Source of the DNA: Oscarella lobularis | Lineage: Eukaryota > Porifera > Homoscleromorpha > Homosclerophorida > Oscarellidae | Direction of reading: 5' to 3' | NCBI RefSeq assembly: GCF_947507565.1 | Contig: NC_089183.1 | Span: 2,480,001-2,544,000, forward strand | Length of the DNA stretch: 64,000 nt | Made by a program: the position numbers and the translations under genes | Notes under the pieces: generated by a model | What the model saw: only the letters and a program-made list of their open reading frames with translations | Databases searched by the model: none | What the model was told of the DNA's origin: nothing | Shown here: positions 55,551 to 64,000 of the stretch, in pieces | How positions within the stretch are numbered: position 1 is the stretch's first letter | Layout: every line of letters starts with the position of its first letter

Positions 55551-57217
55551 CGACAGCTAGTACCTAACCTGTGGTTTTTTAAAGATCGCCTGGTTTCTCT
55601 ATTCGCGTTGCTTCAGATATTCTCTGAATTAAAACTCCCGTGGCTAGAGGGAGAATACGTCTCCACAACGATACATCAAGCTAAGTATCACTGCCGTCTC
55701 TTTGGAGATACGTGAGATGTAAGGAGAGGAAACCTAGTCTATTTTTACGCTGACAGGCCTAAGAAAATCTAGTTGTTGCAAGTCCAATACTTAGTGGACA
55801 ATGGGCGCCTACATAATCAGCCCAAATTACCTCACAGTCCACTTGACCTAAAACAGGCATTTATTTAAACCAAAATTACGTCAATAAACCATTGACATGG
55901 TCTAACCGGGGTGGCGGCTGCCAGCTAAGCACGTTTGGGGAAAAGGAGCTACAACCTATACTAACCTCTAACCGCCCTACCTACTGACAGCCGCCTAAGC
56001 TCTAATGCTGAGGCCACGGACCAATGCACACTAACGCAGTCGCCAGAGATATGCAGAACCGAGCACGGGACAAATCCAAAATCTATACAACGAATGCGTG
56101 TCGTCACTACGCTCACTGCCACATACACATGCTACGCATCATGCGCTGCCATGACACCAGCCCTCACTCCTTGAACCCCACCCTCAATTTTTAGATTCGA
56201 TTCGAAATCGTCGATGCTCAAGAGCGTGGGCAGTGGCACGACGGACAATCCGCATCGTGTATGTAGCAGAGAGCCCCGACCCCTAAGTGCACGCCTACTT
56301 AGCCGGGGGCCCCCAAAAGAAAACCTCGGAAATCTTGATCTTCGTCTGCGCTATCTCTTAGGCAGACCACGTGAACCGCGTCGGCTTGAAGGAGCACTTT
56401 TTCTTTGTTACGGAAAGACGCCATTTGAATTCGACCGGTCCCTGCGCCGCTTGGAACGTTGTGTGAAGGTCTCATGGTCGCGATTGCCTTTCTGAAGTCT
56501 TCATCTTCGAATCTGGCAGCTCTCTAGTGTGCGAGCATCCCCCTAGTGAAAACAAATTAACTTTGGGCGAACGAAAATCAAAAGGCGAACGTTTTTGTTC
56601 TCGTTTGACCCAGTGATCCCTCGTCGGGGTCCCCGGTCAGAAGGCAGCTATGCGCCTAGAAGAAAGTAGCTCAATGAAGCGGAAATGGCGCCGAGAAAGG
56701 CGTCAACTTGAGCGTGAAGAGGAGAAAGAGTGTCGGTTGGCCATGTTGACAATTACACATACGGGAGCTCCTACTTAGTTTCCCCATGAGACGCTAAAAG
56801 ATAAATCAAGGTTTGAGACATTATATTTTTTTTCGTGAAAAATCGTAATTTCCTACCGACCCTAGAAACCGCCCTTGGGTCCAAAATGTTGCTCTCATTG
56901 CTGCATGATTGTGTGCGAAGGAGGAAGTAACCACAGTGGTAAATCATACAGTGTCAGACGAATTTGCACTCGTTTTCAATTTGTCTTTTGCATGCGCTTT
57001 TATTAGCCCTAATAATCAACTAAAAAGTATATCTCAAATAGTAAAGTTTTGTTTTTTATCCCAGTGATACTTATAATGGCAAAGTTTCATCAAGTGCTAA
57101 TCCTTTAGATTCGCCTACTTTGAGCTATATTTAATTAAGACTACCAAAAGTTCATCAGTATTTAGTTTTTTGAAAAGTGTTCATTTAGTATTATTCTTCA
57201 ACACTCGTTTTTATAGT
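55551..57217. other. Conserved noncoding part of unit B
   Basis: Counterpart of 43081-44681. No gene seen. Confidence 0.4.
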
Positions 57218-58401
57218 CTAGGCGGTTTTTATAGTTTCCATGGGAGTTTCGCCCGGAGAATCTTTACATATTTTGCAGTATTTACGAGAAACCACCACCA
57301 CCATCACCACAACCCCCACCAGCACCGGCACTCCAATCCCCAAACCCACCCTCAACGCAAAGTCTTCCTTTCCAGACGTCGAAGTGGGTGGCGCGACCGT
57401 CGTAGTTAGATTTGTGGTTGATGACGTTGAAGGAATTACCGTCGCGTTTGCAGGTGAATTAGATGGCGCAACCGTCGTAGTTAGGTGTGTTGTTGATAAC
57501 GTTGAAGGCATTATCGTGGCGAATGTAGGAGAATTAGCTGTTGATGGAAGAACGGCTTTGCCGTTCGTTACCACTTTTCTTCTGAAATTTGCTAAGTCTT
57601 GCGGTTTTGATTTTGAGCGCTGTACGAAGCATTGGTAATAGCCTGTGTCATTTTCGAAAGGACTATGTATTATGAAAATTCCTCCGCTTTGATTCGGAAT
57701 TTCAGTGCAAGATGCGTCATTCAAGCAGTACCTCCATTTTACGTTTCTTGTATTCACAGGACAATGAAGCTTAGTTTCATTGGTGGATACTGTGTACGTT
57801 TTTTCCAAAGGATTATCTTCATCTAAGAAAAAGAATGTTGTACTTGTAATTTGAATTAAATTTTCAACTATAGCTAGCTCTTACACAGAACGTGGACGAG
57901 GATGGATCTAGCCATTAGGACTTCATTGTTGACCGAGAAGAAATGAGTGATGTTACAGTTATCACAAAGCGGAGCCTTCTTATAATGCAAATAAATTCCA
58001 ACTTTGTCGGGCAGGCATTGGCATTCAAAAATAAGAGGCAGGCCATCCTTTTGCCGTTGAGTTTGGTCATACCGACTTCCGTTAAGGTGAACAAAGCTTT
58101 TTACTGTGACATTTTGTGATGCTGGTTTGGTTAGACCCTCCGAGTATAAAACGAACGTTTCGCTTTCTAGGCGGTACAGTTGGACGTCTTCTAAGCTTTG
58201 CTTGAAATTTTCTCTGTATTTGCCAAACCGCTCGGCGTAAATATTTGTGGCCGAGTTAATTATTGGAGCTGAATTTAATTAAAGTAATTTAGAAAATGCA
58301 CTTGGTTTTAGCGTATCCTCTTTACCTGTAAAGATGCAACCGTCATCACAAGCTAGTGACACTGCCGGAAGAAGAAGACAAAAAACCGCCCGTATCCGCA
58401 T
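57218..58401 (-). CDS. Type I membrane protein with two ectodomains (unit B)
   Basis: Exons 58326-58401, 57885-58268 and 57218-57822 keep the phase and domain order of the unit A gene; exon 2 is exactly 384 bases in both. The ectodomains are nearly identical, with one added residue in the leader region. The membrane segment and tail differ markedly: the helix reads VGLGIGVPVLVGVVVMVVVV and the tail is shorter (SRKYCKICKDSPGE), losing the last dozen residues of copy A. Both copies look functional. Confidence 0.82.
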
Positions 58402-59130
58402 GAGCAACTTAGAGAAAACCTAGAGTGCAACGGTTGAACGCTCAGTGAACTTATTGAACCTCTACGAGCCACTTCTTAGATCGCATGCATGAGAAATGAC
58501 AAGTCTAACAAGGATTCACCCAGAATGGCTGCGCTAGAATGACGAGATTGCTTCTAATCGTAATAAAGGGCGTCAGACGCTGTATAGATAAATAGTTTAG
58601 ATCACAGTCACGGCGCAGCCGCTCCGGAGGAAAAGATCGACTGAGGAAAAGCGCCTTACTCTCTTTTCGCAGGAGAAGAGAAGCATAAAAGATGGATACC
58701 GGTTACCACGCATGCACGTCGCAGCCCCCAAAAAGTCAAAGGTTCGACCGCACCGCAGCCCAAACAACAATGAGACCGATCTCACTCTACCTCCAGAATT
58801 TCCCTCTGTTAATATCGTTCCTAAACTTGAAGCCTTAATAGGTATTGCTGCGTATGCCTTTTCGTTTTTGAGTCGTGGGAGAGTACGTGATTCATGGAAA
58901 TTGCCTTCCCACGCACGAGCACGTTCTACGTTACTTGGAGGCCAGAAGCGAACTATATATATTCTGCGAAATAGCTGCCCATACGCTTGCAAACAGTTAT
59001 GCCCATATTGTGCAACTCGCTCGATCGTTAGTAGCCGGAAAAGATCACGTGCTTAATAATTACATAAGAAGGGGTAACACAAACATCCGCCCAGAATAGC
59101 TTCTTGTGACCTTGCTCTCATATGACGGCT
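58402..59130. other. Shared upstream region of the divergent pair (unit B)
   Basis: Counterpart of 45889-46596; no conserved coding frame. Confidence 0.4.
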
Positions 59131-60687
59131 ATGTTGACCTGGCGTTTATGCGTCCGCGTACTTTCTACGGCGTTGCTGCTATTGCAAGGTAGTAATACAC
59201 TGTATAATTTGTCTCGCGAATGCATTTGATCTAAACGCGGCCACGCCCAATTAACGTACGTAAGAGAAACATGCTTCTTTGTTGTGTTGCCGCATGCAAA
59301 ATCATGTAGAATCTGAAGAACATCGCACTAACATTCAGAGATTCTAATTCTAACTAAAAATTTAGAAGTTGGCTCGATAAATTTGGACCTAAATGGCCAA
59401 GAATACAATATTTAGTAATGAGCCGACATCAATGAGCACCAGCCGAGTTTTGAAGTATATCTAGCTAGCTCTGCTCCGTTGCGGTGCTTGTTAGTGAGAA
59501 CGCGGTATAAAGAGGGCGATCGAAAGCGAAAGGATCGCCCACAGATCCGGGTACACCACTATGCAAATTTTTTTGACAGATTACGCAGCGTCTGAGGAAG
59601 TGAACTTTCATTACACAGAGGGGAAAAGAGTTGTACTCTACTGCGAAAAGAGTGACCAACGGTGGACAAAAGACAGCAAACCGTTCAGCGCTATCAATAA
59701 CAGTTTAGCGGAAATTACCAAAACGGCAGGCGGCTATACCAAACTAAAGATACGTAAGTTGAAACCCGAAGACGCGGGCATTTACGCCTGCGGCAACACC
59801 AAGTTCAAGATAGAAGTTCACGGTACGTTCGCGCGCGCGCGCCTTGTATAACCATGCCATATTTTTAAATGAAAACCTTCTCGCAGAGCCTCGTAACCTT
59901 ACAGCGATACGACGTGAACTCACAGTGCCTTGGTCGAAGTCTGCAAAACTGTCATGCAGCTTTACCAACAAAGACGATCGGAGGAGCTCCCTGTTCGTCC
60001 GCTGGTATTTTAGAGGGAAGAATGGGGAGAAGGAGATACAGGTGCTACCAAGCAAGCGGCACTCCATCTACTGGCACAAAGCCAAAAAGGAATGCACGCT
60101 CATAGTGCGCAACGTCGAAAAGATCGACGAGGGAAACTACAAATGTGCCGGGGGCCCACTGGACAATCTCAAAGAAGCAGAAGACATTATACATTTAAAT
60201 ATTTCCGGTATCGCACCCCAAATGCAGAAAGGTTTGCCAGAAATTTTGGAGAAGAACGAGGGTGACAACGTCTCGCTTACATGCGGTGCTAGTGGATATC
60301 CTCCGCCTACATTTACCTGGTTTAGGGAACAGGTCATGCTCGATCAAGGACGGGAACTGATGTTGCGCAACGTTACGAAAGCGGACAGTGGTGCGTTTGC
60401 CTGTGTTGCGAGAAACGAGAACGGAAACGCAACCCACACGTGGAAGCTTTCAATTAACGGTATGCGGAAGCATAGCAGCGTAACCAAGCGCCTGGTTGCG
60501 CCGCCGCAATTTCTTAGTTAAACACGAATTTTGCTCTATAGCATTGAATTATGAGCAAGAGGTACTGAGAGAATCTACTGTGCAGCCCCATGCAAGGGAA
60601 GAGTCCACAACCTCAGGAGGAACTGCTACAGTTCTTCAAACCAGCGTGTGGAGTTTCTTGCTTTTAGTCATGGCTTTGCAGCTTTGA
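59131..60687 (+). CDS. GPI-anchored protein with three Ig domains (unit B)
   Basis: Exons 59131-59188, 59580-59822, 59887-60459 and 60542-60687, with the same phases and the same C-terminal GPI signal (SVWSFLLLVMALQL) as unit A. Exons 2 and 3 have identical lengths in both copies (243 and 573 bases) and differ by scattered substitutions, for example N to T and L to R in Ig 1 and K to E in the linker before Ig 3. The signal exon is one codon shorter. Fully open, so both copies are probably expressed. Confidence 0.87.
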
Positions 60688-61451
60688 GCATGCACCCTTT
60701 CGATATTAAATACTACGGTTAGGACGCACGTCTTTATTTTCTTTCTACTATCTTTCTTTTGCTTTGGAACTTATGCAGGTACGCGCTTATAAACTTGATC
60801 AGATTACACTATACATTACATGTTCGGGCATGGTACAATGATTGGATTGCGTGTGTATAAATGAGAGACCCGCATGGGGGCCCCCGTCTTTCCCGCCGTT
60901 CAGTTTCTTACCTGGAGACGTTCTAATAGATCTTCCTCTTGCATTGGCTTCGCACCCAGAACCTCGGAGCGTTCGCATCGTCAATAGACCTCTCGCGGGC
61001 CGAATGACAACACCGGCGGTTTCTGGGCTACTGCAACGTCGAAGACCTCCTTTAGATGCAAACAAACTGGCGTGGCTGGTTAGAGAGCGTCTAAGAACGA
61101 CGAGAAAGAACGAATTGTTGCTACTTGGAGTGCCCGGATATTCCAAATACAATTTCCTTGACTATACCGTTTCAGATGCTCCAACAAATTAACGGATAGG
61201 CACCGTTGCGAATCTTCTGGTAGGTTGATTTACTTGGGTAAATATGTTTCTCCTAAATTGTGAGGGTCGCAGAGAAAGTATACATAAAATGAATCTACTG
61301 TATTTGCTACATTACGCAAAAACAAAAATGGTGCTAAAAAAGACATGCATACAGCGTGTTGGTGTTATTGAAGGAAAAATTACTGATACAGTGTTCTATG
61401 GCATGTGGTTCAGAGGTTGCGATGGATGCCCTATTCTCATATCGACACCAC
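60688..61451. other. Convergent 3' region (unit B)
   Basis: Counterpart of 48148-48914. No gene called. Confidence 0.35.
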
Positions 61452-64000
61452 TCAACTCGTCTTATCGTCGTCGACTTCTTCGTCGACTTCTTCGTTTTGA
61501 ATGTCGGCCCCCTGTAAAGTCTTTTTCAGTTTCGTTTTTGAATCCGAAATCATAAGGTCCGTGGCGGTGCTCGTCTCTGATTGGGGTGTTTTGAAATTTG
61601 TTCGTTCACTTCTCGAAGTTGGCGACGTATTCTCGGTAGAACAATTGCGACTCGGCTGATTGCCGTCAAATTGAATCCGAGCTGGACTCTTAGAGCATCT
61701 CAACCCGTCTCGATCTGTCGGCTTTGTTTTCGGAGCCAGCGCTATTATCGGAGAGGAGTTTACAGTTTCTGTTCATTATTTCACATCCCTGATTTTGCGA
61801 CGTATTCGGCTGATTGCAGGCATTATTCATGCGGGCTGGACTCGTGGAACATCTCAACCCGTCTCGATCTGTCAGCTTGCTTGGCTTTGTTTCGGAGCCA
61901 GCGCTATCGTCGGAAAGGAGTTTACACTTTCTGTTCATTATTTCATATCCCTGATTTTGCGACGGATTCACATCGGTACGCGCTTCACAAAGGTCAGTGC
62001 CGCCCAAATGATCGTAACTTAGAGCTTCCGGCGATTGTGCGGTGGAAGCATCGGTAGCACGACTTGTTTCATTTTTTGAATAAGAGATAACGTTGTAGAA
62101 GCCTTTTCTTTTCCCTTCGGCATCAGTTTCGCCCAAATGATCATAATTCAGAGCCTGTGGAGCCTGTGCACTAGCGGAACGACTTGTCTGTTCGGTTGGA
62201 TGATGAAGAACGTTGTAGACGCCTTTTCTCCTCGATTTGGGATCATCAGCGTCGCCCAAGCGATCATAGTTCAGAGCTTTCGCGGTCTGTGCACTGGTGA
62301 AACGACTTGCCTGTTCAGTTGGGTGACGAAGAACGTCGTAGTCATCTTTAACGACTTCGTATTCAGCGACATGTAATGAACTTTTGGAGACTTCTTTTCC
62401 TGGTCTCATACGTGTTGGAATTCCGTATGTTGCATTTGGCTGCATCTCTAAATCCTCTTGACTTGAATTCGTTTCTTTACCAGAGCAACATTTGTTGGCG
62501 ATACAGCAAAGACGCTTAAAATAAGCACAAATCAAGAGAACAGTGACTAGTGCCACTGACACAGCGGCTGCCACTGTGATGCCAACAACGAAAAAAAGAG
62601 AATAACCTAAAATAACGTTTATACAGCTGAAAACTTGAGTTCGCTCATAAATAACCTGAATTGGTATCCTGATTTAGAAACGCTGCCTGACCTCTGATGC
62701 TAGGTGAGAAATACGAAGTCTGGGGTAGTGTGGCGTCGGTAGCGTTGTTAGTTGCAAGCTGGTTTTTGCAATACTTGGCGATACAGCTGTATCTAACTTT
62801 TATCAGGCACGATCCAGCTTTCAAAAGTCCCAGACCGTCTATAGTCGTTCGAAACTTCTGATAATTTTTAACTGCTTTAGAGAGAGTGCTCTTTGCAAAG
62901 TTAAGGCGCAGGTAAAATCCTCCTTCAATAATGAAAGCACTCTTTTCTACAATCAATACATTGTTACGCCTAAGAGCAGAAATTGTTGGTTGAATCACGA
63001 GTGAATTCATGACGAAATTGAAAACGTAGACAGAATCTGCTTTTCGGTTTGTTTGAAAGCCAGGAAAATGATCATAGGGACCGTTGCCCAGACACGATCC
63101 TATTTGGACTCCATTTTCCACCTCATACTCCAAAGCGAGAGCAGTTTCTGGAAAGTCCAGTTCGAGTGCAGTTGGTTTAGAAGATTTTAGCGTGACCGAC
63201 TTCAACAAGGGTTCACTCTTTCCATACGGACCAAAAGCGCTAATTTCAATTGCCATTGATGCGTTGGGATTCTGTAACGCTAACGGTAGAGTGACTAGAG
63301 TCGCGTTTCTGTTCCGTATCGTTGCTTCTGAGAGAACTGCCAAAGATGGTGAATTTCCTAGAACGTATTGCCATAGTTCCACTCTAACGCCGTCTAGAGG
63401 TCGGTTCGTCGTGTTAGTTGGCGTTGTTATGATTACAGAGAAGCTGCCTTGGTAGGACAGCTGAACATTGGACACGGCTTCAGGAGGACCTATTAAAAAC
63501 CGACCACAATAACAACGTCATTGCATGTAATAGATAGTGTACCATATATTTCAAATTGTTTGACGGATTTTTGTAGTATTCGTCCGGTTTGTTTGTCTCT
63601 CACGATGATGCCATACCGCCCGGCGTGTTCGTAGCGTAGAGAATCGATCATAATGTAGACAGCGAAATTTGACGTAAATTTAACAGGAAATTGGCTCTGT
63701 CGCCATTCGCCATTTGCCACAACAAAAGCTGTAGCATCAGCTCTGTCGCGATCTACATGGGGATACTTTAGTTCAAAGAAAACTCTTGCTTGAGACGGCA
63801 CATTAGGTCGCATCCCTTCTACCTGCTTTTCATCCAGTCCTAAAGAGAAACATTTGTCTAAAGCATTTGTTTAGGAAATTGCAGCGACGTAACCATGCAG
63901 GTGCATATAGAGAGATCTGCATGACTTGACCATGCAGGCGCCTGCATGGTTACGAGCTATTATATATACGCTTCCATGCACATACTGTTTATCAAAAGCT
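61452..64000 (-). CDS. Three-Ig ITIM-like receptor (unit B), 5' end beyond the window, tail shifted by one base
   Basis: Exons visible: 63986-64000+ (end of Ig 2-3), 63543-63839, 62656-63489 and 61452-62606. The ectodomain and membrane exons are open and match unit A. The tail keeps the three Y-(D/N)-V-(L/I) plus L-x-Y-D-(R/H)-L modules, with the third Y-N-V-L changed to Y-N-V-I. A TTTT run at about 61727, where unit A has TTT, shifts the frame after 'SAGSE', so translation would stop near 61690. This removes about 85 C-terminal residues including the acidic end; the old frame is still open downstream. Real truncation or homopolymer error. Confidence 0.82.

Larger units (their letters stand above)
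41821..64000. repeat. Direct tandem segmental duplication, period about 12.36 kb
   Basis: Unit A is about 41821-54177; unit B starts at about 54178 and runs past the window end. Gene order, orientation and exon boundaries match throughout: stop of PARP 42474/54830, membrane gene 45888/58401, GPI-Ig gene 46597/59131, receptor tail 48915/61452, and receptor exon edges 50951/63489 and 51557/63986. The left breakpoint lies inside PARP exon 7, where B starts abruptly at GAAAAGGATTCGTCAGAG. Many exons differ by only a few per cent; intergenic parts carry small indels. Confidence 0.93.

Noticed and set aside
1-64000. CRISPR arrays, bacterial operons or phage
   Set aside because: Spliced genes, signal peptides and animal receptor domains throughout; no spaced direct repeats of CRISPR type.

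Overview
This is a eukaryotic, animal-type window of about 64 kb. Genes are split by short GT-AG introns (many 45-80 bases), coding exons carry signal peptides and extracellular modules (Ig, SRCR, VWA), and core promoters often have a TATA box about 45-55 bases before the start codon. A receptor tyrosine kinase, Ig and SRCR receptors with tyrosine-motif tails, and a multi-macrodomain PARP point to an early-branching metazoan. A sponge with a compact genome is the best guess; this is inference from gene content, not a species identification.

Layout, left to right. 0.5-2.1 kb: a small secreted protein with an FGF-like (beta-trefoil) pattern whose last reading frame is interrupted by a hAT-like MITE. 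3.6-5.8 kb (minus): a complete nine-exon receptor tyrosine kinase. 6.8-12.9 kb: two paralogous small intronless proteins with matching TATA boxes, an eroded VWA/alpha2-delta-like gene, a SAM-domain gene and a CARD-like exon. 13-17 kb: little that can be called. 17-22.4 kb (minus): a family of small secreted cysteine-rich proteins in all stages from intact to decayed, with a shared upstream motif. 23-26.1 kb: an unrecognised spliced gene followed by three tandem copies of a 0.9 kb unit containing hairpins that covary between copies. 26-29.8 kb: mostly unassigned. 29.8-32.0 kb: a three-SRCR transmembrane receptor. 32.6-35.2 kb: a secreted parallel beta-helix protein. 35.8-42.5 kb: a PARP14-like gene (RRM-like, three macrodomains, WWE, PARP).

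41.8-64 kb is a direct tandem segmental duplication with a period of about 12.36 kb. Its left breakpoint lies inside a PARP exon, so the second copy starts with a 5'-truncated, frameshifted PARP remnant. Each unit carries the 3' end of PARP, a relic of the beta-helix gene, a two-domain membrane protein, a GPI-anchored three-Ig protein, and on the opposite strand a large three-Ig receptor with a long cytoplasmic tail full of repeated tyrosine motifs, three of which fit the ITIM pattern. The GPI-anchored and signalling receptors share a homologous three-Ig ectodomain, converge tail to tail and are duplicated together.

Working together: the right half looks like an immune or self-recognition neighbourhood (SRCR receptor, antiviral-type PARP, paired Ig receptors), comparable in architecture to the invertebrate Alr allorecognition complex of Hydractinia. 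That functional reading is inference. The left half holds a possible growth-factor/RTK pair and a secreted cysteine-rich peptide cluster.
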